Positions 18,459 through 26,176 of a DNA stretch of 43,190 nucleotides are shown piece after piece. Made by a program: the position numbers and the translations under genes. The first letter of the stretch is position 1, and each line of letters begins with the position of its first letter. The stretch is from Variovorax sp. CAN15 (GTDB lineage Bacteria > Pseudomonadota > Gammaproteobacteria > Burkholderiales > Burkholderiaceae_C), in the NCBI RefSeq assembly GCF_030462475.1, contig NZ_JASMRZ010000004.1:170644-213833 (forward strand), written 5' to 3'. The notes beneath the pieces were generated by a model. That model did not search any database. It had not been told where the DNA came from and saw nothing but the letters and a program-made list of their open reading frames with translations.

Positions 18459-19348
18459 GCACGGACATCGAATACCGCATGACCTTGGCTGACCGGGAGC
18501 GGGAATACTCCCCCAGCTCTTGCATCGGCGGCAACTACCAACCGTTCCTGGACGAATACCGGGACCGGAGCGAGGAGGCCATGCAACGCCATGCGGTGGT
18601 GCTGAATCTCTCCTATGGCGAGAAGGCGTCGAATCGGCTTGACTTCTTTCCTGCACCTGTAGCAGCGACCTTGCCGCCGTTGCTGGTGTTCATTCACGGG
18701 GGTTACTGGCAGGAGCTGACGAAGACATCCTCGCTTTTTCCCGCGAATGGTTGCGTGCCCGAAGGCATCGCGTTCGCTGCCATCGACTACACGCTGGCCC
18801 CGGAAGCCAGCGTGCTGGACATCGTCAGAGAGTGCAGGGCCGCCCTGCGCTGGCTGCATGCGCAAGGCGCCGCACTCGGCTTCGACCCACAACGCATCGT
18901 GGTCGCCGGCAGCTCGGCGGGTGCCCATCTCGCGGCCATGTGCTGCCTTCGGGGCTGGTCGAGCGACCCGGATCTCCCACCTGGATTGCCGCAGGCGGCG
19001 GTGCTGGTCTCGGGCATCTACGTGCTCGAACCGCTCATCGGCACATCGATCGACGCGGCCTTGTCGCTGAATCCCGATGAAGCGGCACTCGTCAGTCCTG
19101 GCTTGCTGCCGTTGGACGGGTTTCCGCCGGCGTTGGTGTGCTGGGGCGAATTCGAGACAAGCGAGTTCAAGCGTCAAGGCGCGGAATTCGCGTCGCGCGT
19201 CGACCGAGCGCGATCAGGTTCTGACACCGGCACTGGCGTCAGCGCGTTCGAAGTGCCGTCGCGCAATCACTTCGACGTCATCCTGGATCTCGCCCAACGC
19301 GACACGCCGCTCGGAGACGCGGCCCTGGCGTTGCTCACCCGCCCCTGA
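18455..19348 (+). CDS. Kynurenine formamidase, alpha/beta hydrolase (AFMID) type
   Basis: It hydrolyses N-formylkynurenine to kynurenine plus formate. The 297-residue protein has the hallmark HGGYW oxyanion motif at residues 81-85, nucleophile Ser154 in GSSAGAH, an acid in CWGEFETSEF and catalytic His272 in SRNHFDVI. These belong to the AFMID (animal/yeast-like) family, which is unrelated to the metal-dependent KynB usual in bacteria. Translation is coupled to the Bug gene by a 4-nt overlap, and the tryptophan-dioxygenase-like gene starts 17 nt downstream. The location between those genes strongly supports the formamidase role, though a related ester or amide substrate is possible. Confidence 0.87.
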   Translation: MSTDIEYRMTLADREREYSPSSCIGGNYQPFLDEYRDRSEEAMQRHAVVLNLSYGEKASNRLDFFPAPVAATLPPLLVFIHGGYWQELTKTSSLFPANGCVPEGIAFAAIDYTLAPEASVLDIVRECRAALRWLHAQGAALGFDPQRIVVAGSSAGAHLAAMCCLRGWSSDPDLPPGLPQAAVLVSGIYVLEPLIGTSIDAALSLNPDEAALVSPGLLPLDGFPPALVCWGEFETSEFKRQGAEFASRVDRARSGSDTGTGVSAFEVPSRNHFDVILDLAQRDTPLGDAALALLTRP

Positions 19349-19365
19349 ACCCTTGGAGAAACACG

Positions 19366-20304
19366 ATGCCCGCTTATCGCCCTCAATTCCCGCACATCGT
19401 CGACATCAGCGGCGTCAACGCCTCCGCTGAAGCCCGGCCGATGCCCATGACGACGGACACGACCCGGGCCGAAACCGCCCAGTCGACCGGAGGCGCACCT
19501 CTCGTCGACTTCGCAGGCACGAGCAACCCCTACGTCGACTACCAGAGCATCGATCTGCTGCTGTCGTTGCAGCACCCCCGCAGCCCCGGCTATGACGAGA
19601 CATGTTTCTTCATCATGGGGCAGGTCAAGGAGTTGCTGTTCAAGGCCTTGCATTTCGAGCTGTACAACGCGCAACTGCAACTCGCGAAGGATTGCGTGGA
19701 AAACGCATGCGAGATCCTGGCGCGGGCCAAGGCCTATGCGCAGTACATCACCAGCTCGTGGGACGTGCTTTCCACCATCTCGCCTGCGGGATTCAACGAG
19801 TTTCGCGATTACCTGGGCACGGCCTCGGGCCAGCTTTCGTTCATGTACCGGCACGTCGAGTTCGTGCTGGGCAACAAGAGCGCGAGGCTCGCAAGTGCCT
19901 TCAGGAACATGCCCCATGTCTGGCCCGGAATTCACGCCGCCTTGCACTCGCGCAGCCTCTACGACGAAGCCATCGCGCTTCTTGCCAGGCGTGGTCACGC
20001 GATCGACCAGGCGGCGCTCGAGCGGGATTGGTCGCAACCCTACAGCGTGAATGCTTCCGTGGAAAAGGCCTGGAGCAAGGTGTACGAAGACCCCGCTCCC
20101 GGCAACGACCTCTATCGACTCGCAGAAGCACTGGTTGCGGTGGGCGACCAGATCAGCCAGTACCGCTGGAGGCATTTCGTGTCGGTCCAGCGGCTGATTG
20201 GATTCAAGGCGGGAACGGGCGGCTCTGCGGGCGTGGGCTGGCTCCAGCACGTCACGGAGCATCGCCATTTTCCTGAGCTGTGGTCGATTCGCACGGATTT
20301 CTGA
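19366..20304 (+). CDS. kynA: Tryptophan 2,3-dioxygenase-family haem protein lacking the distal His
   Basis: Family members use haem to cleave the indole ring of tryptophan with O2, giving N-formylkynurenine. The 312-residue protein has a ~50-residue N-terminal extension, then the family core: DYQSIDLLLSLQ, PRSPGYDE, MYRHVEFVLGNK with Arg162, proximal haem ligand His270 in YRWRHF, and IGFKAGTGGSAGVGWL with Thr284. The segment that reads FIITHQ in human TDO and FIIQHQ in the Xanthomonas enzyme reads FFIMGQ here, so the distal-pocket His (His55 of XcTDO) is Gly85. Operon position with formamidase and kynureninase supports an oxygenase of a tryptophan-like substrate. The substrate may differ from plain L-Trp. 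Confidence 0.85.
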   Translation: MPAYRPQFPHIVDISGVNASAEARPMPMTTDTTRAETAQSTGGAPLVDFAGTSNPYVDYQSIDLLLSLQHPRSPGYDETCFFIMGQVKELLFKALHFELYNAQLQLAKDCVENACEILARAKAYAQYITSSWDVLSTISPAGFNEFRDYLGTASGQLSFMYRHVEFVLGNKSARLASAFRNMPHVWPGIHAALHSRSLYDEAIALLARRGHAIDQAALERDWSQPYSVNASVEKAWSKVYEDPAPGNDLYRLAEALVAVGDQISQYRWRHFVSVQRLIGFKAGTGGSAGVGWLQHVTEHRHFPELWSIRTDF

Positions 20305-20323
20305 CGGATAGGGGGCAAACAAA

Positions 20324-21256
20324 GTGAGCGTGCGCATGCCGTCACTTCCGCCCTCGGCAGTGACCATCCGGCAGTTGCGCGCATTTATCGCGGTTGCCCA
20401 CGAGGGCAGCATTACGCGCGCGGCGCAACGCCTCTATCTCACGCCTTCGGCCTTGTCCATGTTGATCAGTGCGCTGGAAGGCGAACTCGCTGTTCGTCTG
20501 TTTGACCGGACAACACGCAAGATCGCACTCACGGAGGCAGGCCAGGAGTTGTTGCCCTCGATTGAACGCGTATTCGAGAATCTCGAGAGCGCATTCGAGG
20601 GCCTTCGTGGTTTCGTCGAACGGCGCGCGCATCGTTTCGCCGTTGCGACCTCCCCTCTGCTTGCATCCACGCTGGTTCCATACCTCCTCGCGAGTTTCAA
20701 GAAGCGTTTCCCGCAGGTCAGGGTAGAGATACTCGATCTACCGGTGGACAGCGTTGCCGCGGCAGTGCGTAGCGGGCAAGCAGCCTTTGGCATATGCACT
20801 TCGGATCTGAGTGCACAAGATCTCTCGACCACGACTCTTTGCCAGGATCGTTTGATGCTCGCTTGCCCGGCGGATCACGCTCTCGCATCGCTTCGTGAAG
20901 TGCGATGGTTCGATCTGTGCGATGAACCGCTTGTGCTGCTACGCCAAGGCAGCGGCCTGCGCGTACTGGTCGAACAGGGTTTCGCCGAAATCGGAGAAAC
21001 GTTCAAGCCCGCTTATGAAGTAGCGCAGGTAACCACCGCCATCGGACTCGTGCGGGCCGGCCTCGGCATATCGATACTTCCGTCCTTCGTACTTTCGTGC
21101 GCGTTGCCAGCCGGCGTCGTGTTGGTTCCTTTGGGGGATCCCGTGATAAAGCGAGCCGTTGTAGCCATTTCCAGGGCTGAACATAGCCTGTCCGAATCCA
21201 GCGAAGCGTTCTTCTCGCACTCCTGCCATGAATCAAAAAAGATGTTCAGCTCGTGA
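20324..21256 (+). CDS. LysR-family transcriptional regulator of the kyn-type cluster
   Basis: A 310-residue LysR regulator. The N-terminal winged helix-turn-helix reads LRAFIAVAHEGSITRAAQRL and LTPSALSMLISALEGELAVRLFDR (residues about 14-60 in two blocks). The C-terminal domain has LVLLRQGSGLRVLVEQGF and VRAGLGISILPSF. The GTG start at 20324 is preferred because GGGGG lies 8 nt upstream; ATG 20336 is the alternative. It is the last gene of the plus-strand arm, 19 nt after the dioxygenase, in the same orientation. The cluster therefore has two regulators, this one and the Lrp-type protein. The inducer is unknown. Confidence 0.9.
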   Translation: MSVRMPSLPPSAVTIRQLRAFIAVAHEGSITRAAQRLYLTPSALSMLISALEGELAVRLFDRTTRKIALTEAGQELLPSIERVFENLESAFEGLRGFVERRAHRFAVATSPLLASTLVPYLLASFKKRFPQVRVEILDLPVDSVAAAVRSGQAAFGICTSDLSAQDLSTTTLCQDRLMLACPADHALASLREVRWFDLCDEPLVLLRQGSGLRVLVEQGFAEIGETFKPAYEVAQVTTAIGLVRAGLGISILPSFVLSCALPAGVVLVPLGDPVIKRAVVAISRAEHSLSESSEAFFSHSCHESKKMFSS

Positions 21257-21350
21257 CGGGAAAAAGTAACTGGCCTGGTTAGGCCTCAAGAACAGCTGAT
21301 AGTCGCGAAGAGCCTCGGCCACCCGCTGGAGCAGCTGGGCGGAAGCCCCC

Positions 21351-21411
21351 CATGAGCGAGTGGAGAAGATGAAGGCCAGCATTCGAGCCAAGGTCGAGCA
21401 CCCGTTCATCC
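21351..21411 (+). pseudogene. IS5-family transposase C-terminal remnant
   Basis: The short frame MEKMKASIRAKVEHPF matches the conserved C-terminal helix of IS5-family transposases (KASIRAKVEHPFRVIKRQFG). The match stops right after HPF, so only a small scrap remains between the LysR gene and the split LysR remnant. Confidence 0.6.
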
Positions 21412-21440
21412 CGAGGCAACCTGGGCGAGTAGCCGACTCC

Positions 21441-21570
21441 CTATTTGACATCAGTCGCCGGTTCGGTAAGTTGGCCGCCCCAAGCTTCAACCAGCTGCTG
21501 AACCAACTCCGCGACAACGCGGCTCGCCGGCGAGAGCTTGCCCTGCTTGGGAAAAGCCAACGTCACATGC
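21441..21570 (-). pseudogene. 3' part of a LysR gene cut off by the IS21 insertion
   Basis: On the minus strand the frame through the duplicated CACATGC reads HVTLAFPKQGKLSPASRVV, then AELVQQLVEAWGGQ and a TAG stop at 21443-21441. This is the usual C-terminus of a LysR effector domain. It continues in frame from the 5' part, which ends ...VRHV at 26343-26345. Joined across one copy of the target duplication, the two parts give 269 + 40 = 309 residues, a normal LysR length. Confidence 0.9.
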
Positions 21571-21610
21571 TGTTGGCGGCGGTGTAAATCCGCTGCTATT
21601 CGGCGGTGAG
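21571..21610 (+). repeat. Left terminal repeats of the IS21 element
   Basis: The terminal TG and the repeat TATTCGGCGGTGAG (21597-21610) are the inverse of the right-end copy at 26305-26318. They are the probable IstA binding sites. Confidence 0.85.
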
Positions 21611-21646
21611 GATGCGGTTTTGCAGGTGGTTGAGGCGCAATGGAAG

Positions 21647-21666
21647 AGGGCCCCTTGCGGGGCCCT
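21647..21666 (-). terminator. Strong hairpin after the small IS21 ORF
   Basis: AGGGCCCC (21647-21654), loop TTGC, GGGGCCCT (21659-21666): an 8-bp GC-rich stem just past the stop of the small ORF. There is no T run, so it may be a weak or Rho-assisted terminator. Confidence 0.4.
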
Positions 21667-21683
21667 GGTTGGGTGAGCGGGGT

Positions 21684-21878
21684 TCAGAACGGCTCGTCCG
21701 GATCGAAGGACGCAGGCGGCTCGTCGTGCACGAGCTGGTCGTACCAGGCCTGCTGGACGTCGCGGCCGTAGATTCTCCACAGCTGCTCGCGCAGCACGCG
21801 CAGGCACTCGAAGACGGCCAGGGCCTGCTCGGCAGTCCAGTTGGTGGGAAGCGTTGGTGGTTGTTCGCGCTCGGACAT
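21684..21878 (-). CDS. Small conserved-looking ORF at the distal end of the IS21 element
   Basis: A 64-residue acidic protein starting MSEREQPPTLPTNWTAEQAL and ending FDPDEPF, with a helical middle (AVFECLRVLREQLWRIYG). I recall similar small proteins beside transposases in Burkholderiales but do not know a function. The ATG at 21878 lies 3 nt from the left inverted repeat of the IS3, so the natural upstream region, which probably followed istB directly, has been displaced. Codon use is like istA/istB. It may be silent in its present state because no RBS remains. Confidence 0.55.
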   Translation of the reverse strand: MSEREQPPTLPTNWTAEQALAVFECLRVLREQLWRIYGRDVQQAWYDQLVHDEPPASFDPDEPF

Positions 21879-21940
21879 CTGGGCTGCTGCCGGTTTCAAA
21901 GACACCTTGTTAAGGTGTGAAATGAAACCGGAGGTGGTTC

Positions 21941-22234
21941 ATGGGAACGAGAAGGCAATTCAGCCGAGAGTTCAAGCTTGAGGCTGTCAAGCTGGTGAAG
22001 GAACGAGGCGTGTCGGTGGCGCAGGCTGCACGCGACCTCGATGTGCACGAGAACGTGCTGCGCAAATGGGTACGTGAGGCGACTGCGGACCCGCAGCAGG
22101 CGTTCCCTGGTCATGGCGTGATGAAGCCCGAACAGGCTGAGCTGGAGCGTTTGAGGAAGGAGAACGCCAAGCTGCGCATGGAGCGTGACCTGTTGAAAAA
22201 AGCGGCGGCCTACTTCGCCAAGGAGTCGATGTGA
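21941..22234 (+). CDS. IS3-family transposase OrfA
   Basis: A 97-residue DNA-binding subunit: an N-terminal helix-turn-helix (RRQFSREFKLEAVKLVKERG, VSVAQAARDLDVHENVLRKW) and a C-terminal leucine-zipper-like coiled coil (ELERLRKENAKLRMERDLLKKA). In IS3 elements OrfA alone regulates transposition; a -1 frameshift makes the OrfAB transposase. The slippery run AAAAAAG lies at 22196-22202, near the OrfA end, and orfB overlaps it. The ORF is intact. Confidence 0.93.
   Translation: MGTRRQFSREFKLEAVKLVKERGVSVAQAARDLDVHENVLRKWVREATADPQQAFPGHGVMKPEQAELERLRKENAKLRMERDLLKKAAAYFAKESM
22196..22202 (+). promoter_or_regulatory. Programmed -1 frameshift site (A6G) of the IS3 element
   Basis: AAAAAAG in the last codons of orfA, upstream of the overlapping orfB frame, is the standard slippery heptamer of IS3-family elements. 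Confidence 0.75.
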
Positions 22235-23088
22235 AGTTCGGCTTCGTTGCGAAACACCGAGGGACGTGGCCGTTGGCAATGATGTGCGAGGCGCTCGGTG
22301 TCTCGCGAAGCGGCTTCTATGCGTGGCTTAGCAGGCCCCGAAGCCAACGCAGTCTGGAAGACGAGGTGCTCGGCAGCCAGGTGCGTCAGAGTTTCCTGGG
22401 CAGTGACCGCACCTATGGTGCCCGGCGCGTGTGGCATGACGTGCTGGCACTCGGTCAGCGATGCGGATTGCACCGCATTGAACGGCTCATGCGTCAACAG
22501 GCCCTGCGTGCGAGGCCACGACGCAGAGGCTTGCCGCAAGACCGAGGCCAGCGCAGCGCTATCGCCGACAACGTGTTAGACCGGCAGTTCCAGGCTGATG
22601 CGCCCAACCAGAAGTGGGTGGCCGACTTCACGTACATCTGGACGGCCGAGGGCTGGCTGTATGCCGCTGCGGTGCTCGACCTGTACTCGCGTCGCATCGT
22701 CGGCTGGTCGATGCAGGACAGCATGACCTCGCAACTCGTGGCCGATGCGTTGATGATGGCCGTGTGGCGCCGGGGCAAGCCGGTCGCGTTGCTGCATCAC
22801 TCCGATCAAGGAAGCCAATACACCAGCGAGCACTTCCAGGAGCTGCTCAAGGAGCAAGGCATCACCTGCAGCATGAGCCGCGCGGGCGAGGTCTGGGACA
22901 ACTCGGCCATGGAGAGCTTCTTCAGTTCACTGAAGACTGAGCGCACGGCTAGAAAGGTGTACCGGACCCGGGAACAGGCCCGCGCTGATGTGTTCGATTA
23001 CATCGAGCGGTTCTACAACCCGACGCGTCGTCACTCGACGCTCGGCTACGTCAGTCCGATACAGTTCGAGAAAGCTCAAAAAGCTTAG
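22231..23088 (+). CDS. IS3-family transposase OrfB (DDE integrase domain)
   Basis: A 285-residue catalytic subunit with an N-terminal HTH_21 region (MCEALGVSRSGFYAWLSRP), an rve core with Asp in WVADFTYI, Asp in HHSDQGSQYTS and Glu in NSAMESFFSSLKTE, and the C-terminal YNPTRRHSTLGYVSP. All three DDE residues are present, and the reading frame is intact, so the element may be active. GTG 22231 is the formal start; in practice it is made as the OrfAB fusion. Confidence 0.94.
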   Translation: MKFGFVAKHRGTWPLAMMCEALGVSRSGFYAWLSRPRSQRSLEDEVLGSQVRQSFLGSDRTYGARRVWHDVLALGQRCGLHRIERLMRQQALRARPRRRGLPQDRGQRSAIADNVLDRQFQADAPNQKWVADFTYIWTAEGWLYAAAVLDLYSRRIVGWSMQDSMTSQLVADALMMAVWRRGKPVALLHHSDQGSQYTSEHFQELLKEQGITCSMSRAGEVWDNSAMESFFSSLKTERTARKVYRTREQARADVFDYIERFYNPTRRHSTLGYVSPIQFEKAQKA

Positions 23089-23119
23089 GTCGGTGTCCAC
23101 GAAACCGGCAGCAGCCCAA

Positions 23120-23911
23120 TCATGACTTCTTGCTCCTGACAGGTTTGCCTGCGCGCTGCCTGGAACGCGCAGCCAGGCGCTCCTGAGCTTCCTTGGCGCG
23201 ATAGGACTGGCCCTCGATGCGCACGACCTCGGCGCGGTGCATGAGGCGGTCCACGAGCGAGACGACGCACCCTGCGTTGGGGAAGACCTCGCCCCAGTCG
23301 GCAAACGCCTTGTTCGTTGTGACCACGGTGCTCTTGTGCTGGTAGCGGCGGCTGACCAGCTCGAAGAGCAAGTCGGCGTGGCGGTTGGAGTAGGACAGGT
23401 AGCCGACCTCGTCGATGAGCAGCAGATCGGGCGCGGCATAGCGGCGCAGCCTGCTGCGCAGGGCCGAGTCGCTGTCCAGCGCCGCGAGGTCGCCGAGCAA
23501 CTGCCCGGCGGTGACGAACAGCACCGTATGTCCTGCCAGCACGGCCTGGTAGCCCAGGTTGCAGGCGCACATCGTCTTGCCCACGCCGTTGGGGCCGGCG
23601 AACACGACGTTGGTGGCATCGGCGAGGAACTGCAGCGTCATGAGCTCCTCGATGGCTGCGCGATCGATCTGCGTGGGCCAGCTCCAGTCGAAGTCGGCGA
23701 CGGGCTTGAATTGCCCGATGTGCGCATCGCGAAGGCGCCGCTCCAGGCTTCGTCGGCCGCGTTCCTGGAGCTCCCAGCGCAGCCACTGCGCGATGCGCTG
23801 CGCCGCATCGGCGTCGGCCATCACCTCGGACCAATGGGCCAGAAGCCCATGCAGACGGAGGCCCTGGGCCTGTTCGCGCAACTCGGCGGCGTTCATCGGT
23901 GTCTCACTCAT
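23120..23911 (-). CDS. istB: IS21-family helper ATPase IstB
   Basis: A 263-residue AAA+ DnaC-like ATPase that assists IstA in transposition. Walker A GPNGVGKT is at residues 106-113 and Walker B LLLIDEVGYL follows; a sensor region YQHKSTVVTTNKAF is present, and the C-terminus is Lys/Arg rich. Start ATG 23911 overlaps the istA 3' end by 8 nt and has GGAG 9 nt upstream. The stop codon lies 3 nt from the IS3 end, so the insertion spared istB. Confidence 0.95.
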   Translation of the reverse strand: MSETPMNAAELREQAQGLRLHGLLAHWSEVMADADAAQRIAQWLRWELQERGRRSLERRLRDAHIGQFKPVADFDWSWPTQIDRAAIEELMTLQFLADATNVVFAGPNGVGKTMCACNLGYQAVLAGHTVLFVTAGQLLGDLAALDSDSALRSRLRRYAAPDLLLIDEVGYLSYSNRHADLLFELVSRRYQHKSTVVTTNKAFADWGEVFPNAGCVVSLVDRLMHRAEVVRIEGQSYRAKEAQERLAARSRQRAGKPVRSKKS

Positions 23912-25421
23912 CGCGGCGATCTCCTTGGTCGGGCTGTGAGGCCTGCACGATCTGGTCGTACGACGCCAGCGCGTGCGAGCGCACCGGCGCGTCGCGCCGG
24001 GCGACCTCCTCGCTCAGGCGCAGCTCGGTGGGCGGCGGCAGGCCCTGCTCCTCGCGGGCGCGCTCCAGTGCCAGGCGCACGGCGTTGGGGTGTGGCACAT
24101 CGCGTTTGAGCGCTTCGCCGATGGCCGCCTGCAGGGGCGCGGCGCCATAGCGATCGAGCAAGCGCAGCAGCGCGGCCGTGATGGTGCCCAGGTTGTGGCC
24201 GCGCGCGGCCGCCGCCTTGAGCAACGCGAGCGCCCCCGGCGCAGCATGGGCGAGCCGATCGGTGCCGCGATGCGCATGGGCGGCGCGCTTGCGCTCCACC
24301 AGCGCCTGGATATGGGCCAGATCCTCGATCTGTTGGCCGCTGTCATAGCTGCGCGGGTGCGAGGCGACTTCCTGTGCCCCGTCGAAGACGCGCATGCGCC
24401 GGTCATCGGCAAGCACCGACAGCGTGCGCCGCACATGGGTGTGCGGCACCGTGTAGTCGTTCAGGTCGAACCGCACGTAGGGTGTCTTGCCCACCTGCAC
24501 GGCCACGCGCTCGCCCAGCGGGTACTCGCGCTCGGGCAACGCCAGCAGGCTCGATCGCTCGACCTCGAAGGCATCGTTCACGCTCAGGCGTGAATCCTCC
24601 GGCCAGCGCCGCTGCGACGCCTGGCCCTCGCACCAGGCGCGCGCCTGAGCGTTCAGATCGTCCAGGTCGATGAAGGCACGGGCGGCGAAGAAGCTGTCGC
24701 GAACGTAGCGTATGGCGCGCTCGACCCGGCCCTTCTCGTTCCCGCGCGCGATGGCCACCGGGCGCGGCTCGAAGCAATGATGGGCGGCGAACTTGAGCAG
24801 CTCGGGGTTGAAGCGCACGGCGTCGCCTACGCGCTCGAGTACGGCGCTCTTGAGGTTGTCGTAGAGCAGGACCCTCGCGCACCCGCCATAGGCGATAAAG
24901 GCCTCGGCATGGCCGCGCAGGAAGCTGTCCATCCGGGCATCGAGGAAGAACCTCAGGAAGATACGCCGCGAGTAGCTCAGCACCATCACGAAGGCCATCA
25001 GCGGTCGGCGTGCACGGCCGATCTGCAGGTGACCGAAATGAGCCCAGTCAACTTGGGCGGCCTCACCCGCAAGGGTGCGCAGCCGCAGGAAGGCCTCGGC
25101 CGCTGGGCGCGGGCGCATGCCGGCAATGACATGGCGGAAGTGCTCAGGGCTGCCGCGGTAGCCGCGTTCGTGGACCATCGTGAACAGCCGCGCGGCGGTG
25201 AGCGTGGGGAACTTGACCAAGGTCGCGAGGACGAAGTCGCGGTACGGATCGATGCGACTGGGCCGCAGCGGCGAAGCCGGCGCGGGATCGCCGGCCTGCG
25301 CGAGCACGCGCCGCACGGTATCGCGATGCACATGCAACTGGCGGGCGATGGTGCCTACGCGCCAGCGCTCGGCGCGGTACAGACGCAGGATCTGCGCACT
25401 CAGATCGGCATGGATAACCAA
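23904..25421 (-). CDS. istA: IS21-family transposase IstA
   Basis: A 505-residue DDE transposase. An N-terminal helix-turn-helix (SAQILRLYRAERWRVGTIARQ, split around residue 10-30) is followed by an rve core with Asp in AQVDWAHFGH, Asp in VLLYDNLKSA and Glu in KGRVERAIRY, and the Mu-type C-terminal domain (YTVPHTHVRRTLSV). I chose the TTG start at 25421 because GGAG lies 5 nt upstream; the open frame extends to 25613 but that part overlaps the Cys-rich ORF and has no family sequence. The catalytic triad is intact. Confidence 0.93.
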   Translation of the reverse strand: MVIHADLSAQILRLYRAERWRVGTIARQLHVHRDTVRRVLAQAGDPAPASPLRPSRIDPYRDFVLATLVKFPTLTAARLFTMVHERGYRGSPEHFRHVIAGMRPRPAAEAFLRLRTLAGEAAQVDWAHFGHLQIGRARRPLMAFVMVLSYSRRIFLRFFLDARMDSFLRGHAEAFIAYGGCARVLLYDNLKSAVLERVGDAVRFNPELLKFAAHHCFEPRPVAIARGNEKGRVERAIRYVRDSFFAARAFIDLDDLNAQARAWCEGQASQRRWPEDSRLSVNDAFEVERSSLLALPEREYPLGERVAVQVGKTPYVRFDLNDYTVPHTHVRRTLSVLADDRRMRVFDGAQEVASHPRSYDSGQQIEDLAHIQALVERKRAAHAHRGTDRLAHAAPGALALLKAAAARGHNLGTITAALLRLLDRYGAAPLQAAIGEALKRDVPHPNAVRLALERAREEQGLPPPTELRLSEEVARRDAPVRSHALASYDQIVQASQPDQGDRRDE

Positions 25422-25431
25422 GGTGTCTCCT

Positions 25432-25896
25432 TCACGGACAGGGATCGATGAGGCGAGCAGGCCAGCGTGAAGCGCGGGCGTGACGCAGGAAGCCCTGGCG
25501 AGTCCAGGGCGACAGCGCCGCGGCACAGCGCCGGCAGCGCCAGGCGATCGGCGTCGCATCGGACACGGAGGGCGCGCGCACGTGGGCTTGCTCAGGCGCG
25601 GCCAGTGGAGCACCGAGGGCCGGGATCGGGGAACCCTGATGCGTCACGATGTTGGTGGCGGCAGTGTCCAACGCGGCCACTGAGTGGCACGGCCGCTCGC
25701 GTTCGCGGCGTCGCTGGCGCCAGCGGCGTGCGCGCTCGGCATGCGCCATGCGTCCGGCGCGGCCTGCCTGGTAGCGCCGTGCGGCCTCGCGCTGCGAGTC
25801 CTGGCGTGCTGCGCGAGAGCACGCCGGGCCGCAATAGCGCTGGCCGCGATCGCAGCGACTGCACAGCAGCACCTGTGCACGGCAGCGCGCGCACAC
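25432..25896 (-). CDS. Cys-rich zinc-ribbon-like passenger protein of the IS21 element
   Basis: A 154-residue protein with six N-terminal cysteines: C2-x2-C5, C12-x2-C15 and C22-x3-C26 (CSRCDRGQRYCGPACS). An Arg-rich helical segment, a Pro/Ala-rich linker and a final WRCRRC pair near the C-terminus follow. GTG 25896 is the apparent start, but family-like sequence (LVDHPARLF) continues a few codons upstream. It ends 10 nt before the istA start and is in the same direction, so it is part of the element. I recall similar ORFs upstream of istA in other proteobacterial IS21 elements; no function is known to me. A zinc- and DNA-binding role is a guess from the cysteines and arginines. Confidence 0.7.
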   Translation of the reverse strand: MCARCRAQVLLCSRCDRGQRYCGPACSRAARQDSQREAARRYQAGRAGRMAHAERARRWRQRRRERERPCHSVAALDTAATNIVTHQGSPIPALGAPLAAPEQAHVRAPSVSDATPIAWRCRRCAAALSPWTRQGFLRHARASRWPARLIDPCP

Positions 25897-26176
25897 GAAC
25901 AGGCGGGCGGGATGGTCGACCAGTTGCCAGGCTCCTCGGGGTCACTCCCGAGGACCTCGCCGCTCAGAGCGGCGCCCCGCTGCTGCGAGCGGGCCCGGCC
26001 CGTTCGCAATACACTGGCGCTGCATCCGCTTCGGCGTGTTGTAGGGCACGGCGTGCGGAATGAAGCTGCCAGGCCAACGGCCGCCGCCGTGCCCGCCTAC
26101 GACTCGGGCATGCCCCGAGTTCTACCGCACTCGCAGCCCACCCTCCCAGAGGACCGTGGCCGTCACGACGCGCCGC

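Larger units (their letters stand above)
21881..23117 (+). mobile_element. IS3-family insertion sequence nested in the IS21 element
   Basis: Inverted ends: GGGCTGCTGCCGGTTTC at 21881-21897 and its reverse complement ending at 23117, then a 3-nt mismatch and GACACC on both sides. The element encodes orfA and orfB with a frameshift signal. It sits between the istB stop codon and the small ORF. I found no clean target duplication. If the true tips are the TG of TGCCGG (21888 and 23110), the flanks GGGCTGC / GCAGCCC would derive from a palindromic target GGGCTGCAGCCC. Confidence 0.88.

Noticed and set aside
21876..23122. Target-site duplication of the IS3 element
   Set aside because: Flanks TCT and AAT differ; no 3-4 bp direct repeat is seen with either choice of element end.
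25422..25613. Longer istA with a start at 25613
   Set aside because: The extra part overlaps the Cys-rich ORF and is unlike IstA N-termini; TTG 25421 has GGAG at the right distance.
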